Part shown: positions 24,591 through 37,770 of the stretch, piece after piece
Position numbering within the stretch: the stretch's first letter is position 1
Layout: every line of letters starts with the position of its first letter
Assembly: GCA_030272155.1 (NCBI GenBank)
Contig: CP126191.1
Coordinates: forward strand, 4,176,501-4,240,500
DNA: 64,000 nt
Direction of reading: 5' to 3'
Source of the DNA: Tetradesmus obliquus
Taxonomy: Eukaryota > Chlorophyta > Chlorophyceae > Sphaeropleales > Scenedesmaceae
Position numbers and translations under genes: made by a program
Notes under the pieces: generated by a model
What the model was told of the DNA's origin: nothing
Seen by the model: the letters and a program-made list of their open reading frames with translations, nothing else
The model's database searches: none

Positions 24591-27500
24591 CGTGCCTCCT
24601 GCAGGCGTCGCGACACGTACGAGCGTGCGGAGCTGAGCTGCGGCACGTACGAGGTGGTGGCCAGCAAGGAGTACTTTGCGCGGCCCGCCATGCCCGTGAT
24701 CCACGTGTTCCTGATTGATGTGGGCCACGCGGCGGTGGCCAGCGGCGCCACGGCAGCCACCTGCCAGTGCATAGAGCAGGTGCTGGACTCGCTGCAGGGT
24801 GAGTGCAAGGCATGGCTGCGGGATTCGTGGCTGCAGGGCTGTAGTTGTGCAGTGTTGCCAGAGCGTGGAGTGCTTCAGCATTGAGGAGAAGGAGTGGTGT
24901 TCTGCTGAGAAATGCTGTGAGACCGCCGGCGGTTGTCGATGGTTCTGGAAGCAGCAGCAGATTTGCTGCCCTCTGGCTGATGCATCAACAAGAAAAGGAA
25001 GGCATGGCACACTCCATGATCTGTAATGCACAAGCAGTAGGTTGTTCAGCAAAAAAGAAGTCAACTAAATCAGCAAATCTATAACATGTTGTGTGTTTTC
25101 TGCCACACGTGCAGGTGGCGACAGCACGCTGGTGGGCCTGGTCACCTACGACAGCAGCGTGCACTTCTACAGCGTGGCCAAGGGCCAGGCCACGCCGCAA
25201 ATGCTGGTCATGCCCGACACGCAGGACGTGTACGCGCCCATGCCCAGCCAGCTGCTGGCCAAGCTGGCAGAGTGCAGGGAGCAGCTGGCGGAGCTGCTGG
25301 CCAGCATCCCCAACATGTTTGCGGCCAGCGCAGGGCCGGAGAGCTGCTCGGCGGCAGCCATTGAGGTGCGCCGCTGGGGGACCTGCAAAGTGGGGACGTA
25401 CAGCGTAGTGGTAGCAAGGCGGTATTCTAATGGCACGGCATGCTGCAGCAGCAGTTGTCGCCACCAGCGCCGCACCTAGAGTCTGAAGCTGGTCAGTATT
25501 GCCAGGGTGCGTAGCGTCACCCGATTACAACCATGTGGCTGGCTGGCTGGCTGGCTGATATCCCTGCTGTGCCGGCATGGAGCTGCCCAGCTACTGTGCT
25601 GCTCCCTGTGGTGGCCCTGCAACATTGCCAGGGATGATGCAGCGCGTAACACAAGTAGCTGGCTGCTACTCCTGCTGCGGCTGCAGGCGTGCGTGGAGCT
25701 GCTGAAGCCCACTGGCGGCAAGCTGCACGCGTTTGTGTCCAGCCTGCCCAACAGCGGTGTGAAGGCGCTCAAGATGCGCGACAGCAGCAGCAGCATGGCG
25801 GAGAAGGAGAAGCAGATGGGGCTGCTGCCGCAGGACGCCACATACCTCAGCCTGGCAGCGCAGGCGGCAGACTTCCAGGTGCGTGCGCTGGCACAACCTC
25901 TGCGTCTGTGCGCTGGGTCCAGATGTGCTGTGCTCATGCGAGATGCAGTGGCCTGCTCTGCTCTTGCTGCACAATGCACACACATTGCAGGGTTTGACTG
26001 CTTGTTATGCAGACCGTACATAACACCAAGCACTGTTCTCATGATACCTACGCAACAGAACAAGGCTTGTGTGACAGGGATGCGGAAGGCGTCGGTGCGC
26101 ATAGTTGTGCTGCGAGCTGGACCCACATCCCACTTGCTCTGTGCTCATCGTTTTTCAGCACATGATACCTCCTGGTTGCGCTCGCCTCCTTGTTGACGCT
26201 GCAGTGTGCTTGCTGCTGCGCAGATCTGCATCGACCTGTTCCTGCTGGCGCAGTCGTACGTGGACGTGGCCACGCTGGCCAGCCTGGCGCACACCACGGG
26301 CGGCAGCCTGTACCACTACCTGCCCTTCAACCCGCTGATGGACCAGGACCAGCTGCTGAACGACCTCAAGTGGAACGTCAGCAGGCCGCAGGTGCGGGGC
26401 GGGGAGGTCTGCCGCCGCCGCCGCTGCTGCTGCTGCTGCTGGCTGTTCTGTGGTAGTGAGATTTGTTCACAGTGTCTGTTAGGGAGGCGGCAGCGGGGGC
26501 ACACAGAAGTCGCAGCCAGGTGCAGCTGCCATGCCTGCACAGCTGTGCCGCCGGCCCGCAGCACACTTGAACACCATATGCCGCTCGCTCATAGCATCAT
26601 GTACGCTTGATCGACTTTGTTATGGGCTGATCGACTTGGTGATTGCATCATTAGTTCATTGAACCAAATGGTGATCGCCTGATGCATCTGTGTATTGATT
26701 GCTTGCTTGCTCACGCGCAGGGCCTTGAGGCCATCCTGCGCGTGCGTGCCAGCCAGGGCCTGGACGTGGAGGGCTACCTGGGCGCCTTCTACAAGCCGCC
26801 CAACAGCCCCACAGACGTGTACCTGCCCGCGGTGGACTGCGACAAGGCGCTCATCGCCAAGCTGGCCATCCTGGAGAAGCTCAACCCAGCCAACGAGGTG
26901 CGGCAGTGCTGCGGCACGGCTGCTGCTGATGATGATGCTGGTTGCTGCTGTTGCTGTAGTAAAATCGCAGATGCAGTGCTACTGTGCTTGTTGGCGAGCA
27001 GGCTGCGAGACCCTCTTCATTCGTGTGGTGCTTGATGTACGGACCCGGTGCCCGCCTGCCTGCCTGTTGCTTGGTGTGTTGCCTGCTGCAGGTGTACCTG
27101 CAGTGCGCGCTGCTGTACACCACCACGGACGGCGCGCGGCGCGTGCGCATCAGCACCCTGGCGCTGCCAGTCAGCGACCAGATGGGTGCCGTGTTCAAGG
27201 GCGCCGACCTGGACAGCCAGCTGGCAAATATGACGCGACAGGTGCGAGAGGGGCCCTGGGCGGGGAGGGGCCCTGAGGCTGGTAGTGGGTGGGCGTCTGC
27301 GGTGACTGTTTGGTGCATATCATGCGCAGGAGGGGGGGAACCGTGGGCAAGAAGATATTGATGTTGGATTCTCTTCATGCCTGGGGGTGTTGCACACTTC
27401 TGAGTGGAACCCCGCATATAGTGAATGTAAATTCATGCCACGGTTTTTTGTAATAGCTTTAAAGTTTATGCAGAATTAAGGCAAACGGTGCCATCCTGGG

Positions 27501-29138
27501 CACCAGAGAAGCTCAGCACCTGCAACAAGGGCAAGTCTGAGCAGAGCAGCGTAACGACTGCCTGGACGTCAAGCACCACTCACTCCTGCTCCTTGTGTGC
27601 GCATGACTGCTGCAGGTTGCGTGCACGCTGCCTGGCGGCACGTCTGCAGGGGCCAAGGAGCTCATCCTGGGCCGCATCACAGCAACGCTGGCAGCATACC
27701 GCAAGTACTGCGCGACCAGCAGCAGCACGGTGAGCAGCAGCGCAGCCTGGCGTGCATGCACTGCTGCTGTTGTTGCTGCTGCAGTGTGGTATGCTGTTCG
27801 GAGGCATGACACGCTGTTGCGTGCCTGGGGGTACGGGGCCACTAGACGCCGCACCTGCAGCTAATCCACTCTGACCTACGTTCAAAATTCATCATGCCTA
27901 TGATGGAAACCTGCTAACGCCTTGCGCACCCTGCCTGTGTCTGTGTGGTGCCTGCCACGCTGGTGCTGTTGCTGCTGCTGCTGCTGCTGCTGTTTCCCCT
28001 CTGCAGGTGCAGCTGATCCTGCCCGAGGCGCTGAAGCTGCTGCCGCTGTTCAGCCTGGCGCTGCAGAAGTCGCCCATCCTGCGCGCAGACGTGCGGCCCG
28101 ACGAGCGCAGCCTGTGGCTGGCGGGCGTGATGAGCGCCAGCTGCGGGCGCATCATGGGGCTGCTGCACCCGCGCCTGTTCGCGGTGCACCACCTGCTGGT
28201 GCGTGGGGCTTTTTGTGTGTGCTGCAACTGCTGGTCGCTGGATATGTCAGGAGCAGCTGCTGTTGCATGCGGCGCGTTTTCTCCCCAGCTGGATTTACGC
28301 AGCCTCTAGCAGCAATCCAGCCAGCTACGCAAGTCCTATCACTAGCTTGCTGCCTTCCTTGGCATGTGCTGAACCCTGCCTGCCTGGCTGCACCATTCGC
28401 ACACCTGAATTGCGTCCCGCAGAAGGCCGGGGCCATGCCGCCCAACGGCGCTGTGCCTGAGCCCATCGTGCTCAGCAGCGAGATGCTGGAGCTGGGCGGC
28501 GTGTACCTGCTGGACAACGGCTCAGACCTGCTGCTGTACGTGGACCAGGACCTGGGCGAGGGGCTGTGCCAGGTGGGTTGCTTGGTGCTGATGTTGATGT
28601 GTGCGGGTGCCACAGCTTGCTGATGTATGCCTTAAAAATTCCTTGTTGATGGATGTGTACGAGCGACTGAGAGGGAGCTGCTATGCAGGGTCTGTCTGCA
28701 GCCGGCATTGTTGCTGCGCCACATGCTCTCTTTATGTGTTACTCTCATCCACGTGTATCCCTAGCATTAACTACTGTGGATATGCATGCGTTTCAGCATC
28801 TTGGGCTGCTGCTGACCCTGCTGCTGCTGCTGCTGCGTGTGGTGCGTGTGCTCCTGCAGGACCTGTTTGGGCTGCCCAACGCCGACGTGCTTCACCGCAC
28901 GCCGCAGCCGCTGCCGCTGGCGCAGCGTGACAGCGCGGCCAGCCGGCTGCTATTCGAGCTGCTCAACACGGTGCGTCTGCAGCGCTGCGCGTTCATGCGG
29001 CTGCGCCTGGCCAAGAAGGGGGACCCATACTACGGGCTGTTTGTGAACCTGCTGGTGGAGGACAAGAGCACGGCAGGCATGAGCTACGTGGAGTACCTGT
29101 GCCACGTGCACCGGCAGATACAGGAGAAGATGGGCTGA
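20662..29138 (+). CDS. SEC24: SEC24, cargo-binding subunit of the COPII coat
   Basis: Inner-coat protein that pairs with SEC23 and selects cargo at ER exit sites. Eighteen exons join in phase: 20662-20671, 21104-21306, 21659-21776, 22081-22233, 22553-22834, 23067-23464, 23661-23876, 24118-24284, 24605-24798, 25115-25365, 25687-25878, 26224-26391, 26721-26897, 27092-27241, 27616-27729, 28007-28198, 28423-28572, 28860-29138 (1137 aa; plant SEC24s are about 1040-1090). Residues ~1-390 are a Gly/Pro/Met-rich disordered region. The zinc finger follows (VRCGRC ... FVCNFCG), then the trunk (PVIHVFLIDVG; LVGLVTYDSSVHFY), beta-sandwich, helical and gelsolin-like regions (VYLLDNGSDLLLYVDQDLGE), ending LCHVHRQIQEKMG. 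All exons from the zinc finger on are well supported. The 10-base first coding exon (encoding MSS plus one base) is tentative. Confidence 0.93.
24552..24604 (+). repeat. CTG-rich tract at the 3' splice site of SEC24 intron 8
   Basis: About ten CTG/GCT units followed by TCGTGCCTCCTGCAG lead into the exon at 24605. Similar, shorter CTG runs precede the acceptors at 23661, 28007 and 28860 in the same gene. Confidence 0.85.
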
Positions 29139-30736
29139 GGGGTGCAGCGCAGGGCGATGCATGCATGCATGCGGCACGCACGGCTGGCTGGCAACACGCG
29201 TGTAGTGCAGCAAATGCAGTGTGAGGAGCATAGTACTGTCATTTGGAGGCTGGTGGTGGTTTGCTGGGCAGGCGGGGCCAGCTGTGCTGTCTGGCAGCAG
29301 GCCATGGCCGCGGCAGGCAGCAGCACCGGCTGGTGGTGCATGGTGGCGATCGGTGGTGCCGGAGAGGCATGCAGAGCTGCGACAAGCACACAGCAGGATG
29401 ATGTGCGGCAACAAATGGTTCTTGGCGGCTGCTGACATGGAAGGGGAAGTGGATGGCAGGGGTGCGCAATGGCTGGGTGGGGCCTCATGCATTGAGGACT
29501 GACAGCGGTGCAAATCGCAGTGCCCTGCACGGTACTGCGCAGCTGAGAGCGTCAGGAGCGTCGTGTCAGGGCGTGCGGCATTGTGTGTTGCTGTGCTCTT
29601 GCTTGAGGGCGGAGCACTGGCTGCAGTTGAGCTGCAGCCAGTGCTCCTGTTCACTGGACTGGAGGCTGAAGGTTGGCAGGCAGTGCAGACCTCAAACTGG
29701 GTGCGTCCTGTTTATTGGGCGTGCCACGAAGCTTCACTGCTTGTGTGTGTCGTGCTGCTCAGCATGCAAGCCTTGCAGCTGCAAGCCGGCAATGCTGGGT
29801 GTATCATGAGCATGCTGAGCATGCTTGATGAGGATGACGGGCGCGGCAGTGATGGTGGCTTGAAAAAAGCAGCACTGCGGCGATGTGCGCGGTGATGCAT
29901 GGCAACTGGGCATGCACATGCAGCTCGCAACTGGTCGGCGCTGTGCATCAGCACATGCATGTGCTGTGGCATATGGTGCATAAGGTGCGTGCCTCAATGT
30001 TCCTGTGCGGTACACGCAGTCATCATGCCTGCGGGGTGTGCTCTGGCTGCTGTACTGCTCATGGCAGCTTGCTGCCAGCAAGCTCAGTGAGCGTGTGCCA
30101 GTGTGACTGTTGCTTGTCAAGTTACTGTCCTGGTCCTTGTCAACCTAGGAACCTGTTGCTAGCCTGGATGTTTTTTTTGCATTATAAATATTATCATGAC
30201 AGCGCACCTATATTGGAACATGTGTTCAGCAACAGTCCGTAGCACAGTGACTGGTATTACCAGTCTGGTTAGGAACTGTGACTGGGAGAGCTGGGTGGCC
30301 TACACAGCCTGCCTACACTGCAATGATGCTATAGCAAAGTTACTGATTCACAAGCGTGTACAATGTATACACCTGCTTATTAGAGTCAGTGTTGTGCTGG
30401 CAAGGGATCGGATATCTTTGCAACGACCTCTAACACACACTGCACTGCACAGTGACTCAGAATTTTTCTGTCTCCTGCCAGCCCAAGGACAGTCACGGAT
30501 ATGTATCTGGATGTTGCTGAATTTTCATGTGGCTGTTTCGTAGCGTCACGCCTTCCGGAAGCTGAGCAGACGTTCATCACCCCTCATTCAATTGTCCCTG
30601 TCGGATTTCTGCTTCCTGACGCCGCTGGAGCAGCTGTATCTCGTTGTTCACCTCTTGCATCTAATTTCCCAGCACAGGCTGAAAACATGTGCCCCTAGGA
30701 GGCTTTGAGGCAGTTCCAGCCGTTCTGTGAGCAGCC
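29139..30736. other. SEC24-PPR intergenic region
   Basis: About 1.6 kb with no supported gene. It should hold the SEC24 3' UTR and the promoter and 5' UTR of the PPR gene. Contains the TATA-like element at 30183-30190. Confidence 0.5.
30183..30190 (+). promoter_or_regulatory. TATA-box-like element upstream of the PPR-cyclin gene
   Basis: TATAAATA in + orientation within an A+T-rich island, about 550 bases before the ATG at 30737. Candidate core promoter, by motif only. Confidence 0.3.
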
Positions 30737-33700
30737 ATGGCGTACAACATGGGCTCGGGGGGCTTAAACAACCTTAACAACATGCCCATGGATCAGTGGC
30801 AGGGCCGTGGCAAGCCTTTGGGAGCAGATCAGTCCTTGGGCCCCGCTGGCTATGCACAGTCTGCCATGCTGGGCTTGCAGCCTCCAGAAATGCTTTTTGG
30901 AGGCATGGCCATGCCCCAGCATCATCTAATGGGCGCGTTAGTTCAGGACGGCGCGGGGCACCTGGGGGCAGCTGGGGGTCCAGGTCAGTCAGCAGACTAC
31001 GGCAGCTCCAGCTCGATCCTCTACGCGATCGATGGCAGCAGAACCTCGCTGCCGAGTGGGTCGCACACAGGCTCCTTTCGCCGCTTGTACGCAAGCACGG
31101 GCACCATGGGCAGCATGGGCGACCCCAACATGGCCAGTAGGTCAGACTACTCCTACTTAGGGCGGCATGCAGCCTCAGGCGGTGCTGCCCACTCTGTGGA
31201 AAGCCTGCTGGAGATGATTGCGGGCCTGCCAGCACACCAGGACTGCGCTGCAGTAGTGGGGCCTGCGCTGCAGCACCTGGACAGCAGCGCGCTTGCTGCA
31301 CTCATGAAGGAGCTGGGCCGGGCTGGCCTGTTCAAGCGCAGCGTGGAGCTCTTTGACTTCCTGCGGCGCCAGAACAGCCCCGAGTACACACACCTGCTGG
31401 ACATCTACACCTACACCACAGCCATTGCAGTCTGCTCAGCCAGCCAGCAGCTGCAGCGTGCGCTTGACCTCATGGCAGAGATGCGCGCGCGCGGCATCAC
31501 CTGCAACGTGCACACGTACTCTGCGCTGATGAATGTGTGCATCAAGTGCAACGAGGTGGGGCTGGTGCAGCAGGTGTACAAGCAGATGATCCAGGAGGGC
31601 TGCACGCCCAACCTGGTGACCTACAACACGCTGATCGACCTGTACGTGAAGACGGGGCAGTGGCAGGAGGCCATCAAGCTGCTGGACAAGCTGGAGGAGG
31701 AGGTGCGAGCACACACAGCGACAGCTGCAGGACAATTTGAATTCGTGTAGCATATGTTACAAATTGATTCGAACAAATGTTGGGGGAAGGTGTGATGGCG
31801 CTCAGCCTCAGCATGTGGTGGTGCCCTGTGGCAGCAGCAGCAGCAGCAGCTCAGGTTGTGAGGGCTGAGCAGCTGTACTGGTTGGTGTGATGGGTGCCCA
31901 GGTATGGGTCAAGGCTTGCAGGACAATCTGCTGCAGCTTGTGTAGCAGCAGCGCTGCAGCTGTATCAGCGCAGCTGCATCAGGCCAGCTGTCTGCGGCAT
32001 GGTGGTGCACTTGCTGGATGTCTGGTGTCATGCCTGACCTGCTGCTCCTGCTGCTGCTGCTTTCTGCGTGCTATCCATCTCTTGTCTGTCCCTGCAGGGC
32101 ATCCAGCCTGAGGTGCGCACCTACAACACCATCATCACCGCCTGCAACAAGAGCGGCAAGCCTGAGCAGGGGCTCAAGGTGTATGAGCGCATGGTGGCAA
32201 AGGGCGTCAAGGCCTCCGCCACCACCTACACCGCGCTCATCTCCGCGTATGGCAAGCAGGGCCTGGTGGAGAAGGCCATGGACATCTTCGCGGGTGCGCG
32301 GCGGTGCCATTTGCGCTGGCGCGTATGCATGTAGTGTATTGTTTTGGACAGCTTGGAGCTCGTACGGCAGAGTGGTGGCGGTGGGTGATCAGGCAACGTG
32401 CACCAACATGCACTTTCAAATAAATATGATCGTGTGCTGATTTGCAAGCAGCAGTGCAAGCATGTCAATGTTTGAAGTGCAAGCTGGCTTCCCTTCATTC
32501 TGACTCGCCGCTGCTGCTGTGCTTGCTGCCTCGCTGCGGTTGTGCTGCTGCAGACATGGTGCAGCGCGGCTGCGAGCGCAACGTGATTACGTACAGCAGC
32601 CTGATCAGCGCGTGCGAGAAGGCGGGCCGCTGCGAGCTGGCGCTGCAGCTATTTGAGCAGATGCACAAGGAGGGCTGCATGCCCAACGTGGTCACATACA
32701 ACAGCCTCATCGCAGCCTGCAGCCACGGTGAGGGCTGCACGGGCAGCTGCTGCATGCGCTGATGCATGTGCTGATGCGTGTGCTGATGCGTGTGCTGACA
32801 TTTGCTGATGGTTGGGGTGGGTTGTGCACACGCTGATGCCAGACACTGACAGGATGCAGTGGCATCTGCAGCACTTGTATCTGTGCTGTCACACCATGAG
32901 CTGTCAATTGCTGAGTTGCCTGCCTTTCTCACAGTTTTTGGACACCGGCAATAGAAACACATGAAGCTCCATGCGTGAGGTGCTCCCCATGCGCTTTCTC
33001 TTATTAAATATGAGATGCGCTTTTTAAATATGAAATGCGCCTGCGCAGGCGGCCACTGGGAGAAGGCCAAGGAGTGCTTCAGCCAGATGCTGGCGCAGAA
33101 CTGCCGCCCGGACGGCATCACCTTCTCGGCCCTCATCACCGCCTACCAGCGCGGCAGCCAGTGGCGCGAGGCGCTGCAGGCCTTCAGCCACATGCCTGCT
33201 AATGGCTGCCACCCGGACAGCGTGGTGTACAATGCGCTGCTGGAGGTGGCGTGGGGCAGCGGCGTGCTGCCGGTGCAGATGCGCGCGTCGCAGATCTGGA
33301 GCCTGGCCAACAGGAGCGGCCACTTCAGGTGCGGGGCGGGGGAGGGTGAGGGGGGCGGCGGCGGGCTGTTGGAAGCGGGGCTGGTGGTGTTGGAAGCGGG
33401 GCTGGTGGTGTTGCAGGAAAGTGCACGTTGTGCACTGCACGGCGGGCTGGCTGCTGTGTATGATTGGCTCGTCACAGTCGTGAGCGCTGCCCCAGCACTG
33501 ATGCGTCGGATTGTGATTGCATCCTGGCGCCACCGCCTGCAGCAGCGCCTGGCTGGTCGTGAAGCTTTGCGCTCTTGCTGCGCCTGCTGCCGCCGTGTAG
33601 GATCTACAACCAGAACAAAGGTGACCCGGGCGTGCACCAGCACAGCTGCGTGGTCTTCACCTGCGGCGCGGCCATCGTCACGCTGCTGCGCTGGCTGTGT

Positions 33701-35634
33701 GACGTGCGCCACAAGGTGGGCCACGACGCCACCTCGCTGCTGCGCGAGCACGTGGTCTTCTCCCTGCAGAAGGGCAAGGCAAGCCGCATTGAGCAGCCCA
33801 GCGCTGTCATATGCGAGGCTGTGCGGCAGCTGCTGGCGGGGCATGGCAGCCCTTTCACAGTGCGGCTGGTGGACGCGACAACGCAGCTGGAGGCGCCTAG
33901 CAGTGAGCTGGTGGCGTGGCTGCGCTCGCCCGCGTTTGCGGCGCTGGCCTACGTGGTGCATGCCAACAGGTGCGACAGCAGCGATCGGCCAGGATAAGGC
34001 GGGAGGGCTGCAGCCTATGGGACTGAATGCCTGCAGCGGGCTGTTGTCAGCCGGCATACAGGATGCGGTACTTTGCCTCCGAAGCGTAGCTCTGCTGCAT
34101 GGAAGCTGGCTGGAGATGTTGCGCGGTTGTGGATGCTTTGGCAGTAAGGATGCTATGCTGTTGTTCACATGTCCAACAACATCATCATCTGCTGCTGCAT
34201 CTGCTGCCACAGCGTGAAGCGGCTGTCTGTGGAGCAGCTGGTGGCGGAGGACGTGGCCCTGGACAAGAGCTGCACCGACGCCCTCAGCTACGTGCGCACC
34301 TACGAGCAGCTGCGTGGCTACCACAAGCAGCTGCAGCCCAACATGGTGAGGCGCCTGACTGCAGTGCACCGGGCACGGTGCCTGTACCTATTTGCCTATG
34401 GGTGGTGCGCACGTGCGCACATGTTGCCCTAGAACATGCAAGCATGTGCATTCTAAATGTGGCTGCTAGACATGCGAGTTTTTTGTGCTGATGCGCCGTG
34501 TTGCTTTCGATGATACTTTCTGCTACTGCCCCAGAACCGGCAGCAGCTGCTAGACATTGAGAAGGCTGCTGCTGACGTTTCCGATCGCTGCTGACATCAG
34601 TTATTTTGCTGCTGCTGCTACTGCTGCAGCACGACCCGCTGGGCCCCAGCAACCGCCAGCAGCTGCTGGAGCTTGCGCTGCACTACGGCTCCTGCTTCCG
34701 CTTCCAGCCAGAGACCTGCTACGACGCCTGGGAGCTGCTGCAGCGCCTGCTCATGGCGGGAGCAGCACCCCCCCTCGGCAGCAATGCGGCACAGTGGTGG
34801 CGGTTGATGCTCGTCGCCTGCATGATGATTGCGTGCAAGCAGCCGGCCGCCGAGCTGCTTGGCGCAATTCCAACGTATGACGTCGTCAGCCTGAATACCG
34901 GCTTCTCCGCAGACAACATCCTGTCCTGCGAGGCCAACATCCGGCTGGTGTTGAACAACGATGCGAGCGCTGTGTCAGCGCTGCGCGTGTGCCAGGTGCT
35001 GCTAGAGCGGCTAGGCGGGCAGCACCAGGAGGCGCGACAGGCGGGGCTGATCACAGAGGACCTGCACGCCATGCTGTTCCGCGTGGCGTGCAGCGGCAGC
35101 ATGTTCAGGGTGCAGCCGAGCCTGGTGGCTATGGCCATTATGTACTGCCTGCGCAGCAAGCGGGGGCTGGTGCCGCTGTGGCCGGCAGCGCTGGTGCAGC
35201 TCACTGGGATCTATGATCCTACAGTGGGTGACCTGGGGCTGCTGCTTGAGGCAGTGAAGCCGCTGCTGGGCCCAGGGCTAGCAGGGCCGCCCCAGCAGCA
35301 GCAGCAGCAGCCGCCGGCAGCGCCTGCCGCGCCTGCGCAGCAGCCTGCGCCGCCACCCAGGCCAGCGGCAGCAGCACCACAGGCAACAGCAGCACCACAG
35401 GCAGTGGCAGCGGCGGGCAGCAGCGAGGCAGCAGCACCTGCTGATGCTGCTGCTGTGGCTGCAGGGTCAGCACCGGTGCCGCCGGCGCAGGAGTCTGCTG
35501 CATTGCCTCCTGCAGCAGCAGCAGCAGTTGCTGAGGTGCTGTCAGCGCCTGTGTCGCCTGGCAGCCTGCAGCCGGCAGCTGCTGCTGCTGCTGCTCCTGC
35601 AGCAGCTGCTGACGCAGCAACTGCTTCGGGCTGA
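30737..35634 (+). CDS. PPR-SmR-cyclin protein (probable organelle RNA factor)
   Basis: Eight exons join in phase: 30737-31702, 32098-32293, 32554-32727, 33049-33328, 33601-33969, 34213-34345, 34535-34576, 34630-35634 (1054 aa). After a Gly/Met-rich leader (~1-200) come eight consecutive, exactly 35-residue P-type pentatricopeptide repeats (from IYTYTTAIAVCSAS to SHMPANGCHPD) plus a degenerate ninth. Next is an SmR-like domain (AAIVTLLRWLCDVRHKV ... LQKGKASRIEQPSAVICEAV) that lacks the canonical DLHG motif. A C-terminal domain resembles a cyclin fold (QWWRLMLVACMMIACKQ ... LRVCQVLLERL). A Gln/Pro/Ala-rich tail follows. This order matches the PPR-cyclins (PPR3/4/6 type) described for green algae. 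Known relatives are organellar; the leader is not a clear transit peptide. The 42-base exon 7 and the 53-base intron after it are the weakest joins. Confidence 0.88.
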
Positions 35635-37686
35635 TTCGTGGCAGCTGGGCTGCTGCAGAGCAGAGCAGGCGGCAGGGTTGGCGTTGCATGCTGTCGGCGT
35701 GCAGCTAGCTAGCAGGGGATGTTCCATGATAATGCGAAGCAGTGGAGAATGGGTTACAGATGCCTTGGATGCGGAGCATGCGCGGACGTCTTTGCACGCC
35801 TGTGGCGCAAGTCGGTGTCACATTGCATGTCAGTCAGGGGTCTGGGATTTGGGGAAGCAGTGCATCTACAAGCATTGTAGGGGTGTGCATGTATGGCAGT
35901 GTGTGGTTCCACATCAGCGCTGCCTGGCATTGGCAATACATACACCCCCCCAGCGCATTGCACTTGGACTACATGTTTTAGTAAGTGCCAGCATATCAGC
36001 AGTGTGCTGTAGCAGGTGTCGGATGATGCAGCGGCATAGCTGTGGGGGTGCGATGCTGTGCTACGATGTGGCGCAGTGTTTTGACAGGCACATGCAGGAT
36101 GCTAGGGTGATGGGTTTTGCTTTATAGCTACTGCAGCATGGCCTTTGACTGCTGCACATCTTTGTAGGATCGCAGTGCTTGCAAGTGCCTGCACACTGCC
36201 TGGATTGGCTAGCTGCTGGCACTGCTGTTTTTTGATGTTGTATGCAGCTGCACTTTCCTCGTGCCTCCAGCATTCATCGCTTTTTGCTGTTGCCACAGCG
36301 CAGCTGGCTGCACTGGGCGTGGCGTGTTTCACTGGCCAGAGTCTGCTTCACTCCTTGATGCAGAAGGACGCTTGGTTTGCCAGTGCTGTAGGGGTGGATT
36401 CAGTCCAGCCAGTTGCAACAGTGTCATGGCTGCACTCAACTGTACTGATCAGCAGTGTCCTGATTAGCATGCAGGTTGCATTGCTGATGATTTGCAACTG
36501 GTGTATATGTGTGTTGTGCAGTTGAGCCGCAAAATTGCAAGGTGCCATAATGGTATGCTGAGAACATATGCACTGGCGGCGATACACAGCGACGTGCAGG
36601 GTGCTCCCGAGCACGCTGACCACAAGCGTGGGAGAGCTCGGTCTGTTCTGTTTGTTCATTAATATGATTGGCAGCTGGTAGTGCCCGTTTCCGCCAATGG
36701 CACATGTGTTGTTTAGAGTATGTGAGCTCGGCACCAGTGTTGCGGTTACGGCAGTGCACCTGCCGTGCATGCAGGGCTAGGTGTCATATCTGCCTAATCT
36801 CACTTTTGCATCCTCGGGGCATTAGCAGTGTTATGTACATTACATTGTCATTTGCTTTCTGTCTTTCCCTGCTACATTACATTGTGTGTGTCTTTGGCGC
36901 ACACTGATGCATGTGTGAGGGCCCTGCGTCTGGCCTGAAACTTCCATGATATGTTAATACAGTTGTTGCGCAAGCTTGGGATTGTTTTCAGACTACTGTG
37001 AGACAGATGCGGCCTGCGGCAGCCTTTGCCCTTTCGAGTGCATTGCACAGCACATACATCCACGTGTGCGTCCAGGGTTTTTTTAGCAGCTGCGGTAATT
37101 CGATGGTCAGTTTTTGACAAGTGTGGCCATCTTGGAAGGCTGTTGGAAGGGTGTCCAACTGCACAGTTATGTGCGCTTCCTGCAACGCCCTGCTGCACGT
37201 GCAATGCTGGTGTGTCACTGTCTGCGAGGGTCTACCAGTTGCACACACAAGGGGGCTTGATACTTGCTCGGCAGCTGAAACCTGGTTGTTTCAGTGAATC
37301 TGTTGTTGCATGGGGATGGCAGCATCTGGGTTTTTGTAGGTTTTGGCATAAGCTTGCAAGATGCAATTGACATCTGCCGGTGCAGCCACAGCCTGCAGGG
37401 CATCGGCACAGTAACCATTGGCATCTAAAGATCTTAGGGTGTCATATGCATGGTGGCCATGCACTGGTTACAGGCGCACTGGCTCGGGCTGTGTTCCCGT
37501 CGTCATGCAACACACAGATCGTTGTTTTTGTAACACACAAATTGTGGTTACATGGTTGCGTGTCCTGGATGCTGTGGCGCTCAACATGTGCTGCTTGGCT
37601 GCAGTTGCGCCAGTGTTGGATGTTCCCTGACCAGCAGCAGCTGCTGCGGCAGCTGGCGGGGATGCCATGCAGTCTGTCTGGTGCCA

Positions 37687-37770
37687 GTGCTGAAAGCTGT
37701 AACCAAGTGCTGAAAGCTGTAACCAAGTGCTGAAAGCTGTAACCAAGTGCTGAAAGGTGCAACCAAGTGC
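37687..37770. repeat. 20 bp tandem repeat carrying TGTAA
   Basis: Unit GTGCTGAAAGCTGTAACCAA, about four copies. The first three retain TGTAA; the last copy changes it to GTGCAA. A diverged copy occurs again near 37874-37896. The array lies in the convergent region about 2 kb past the PPR stop. Confidence 0.9.

Noticed and set aside
31803..32062. Possible extra PPR exon within intron 1 of the PPR-cyclin gene
   Set aside because: No 35-residue motif is missing: repeat 3 continues directly across the intron (LEEE|GIQPE) with perfect spacing.
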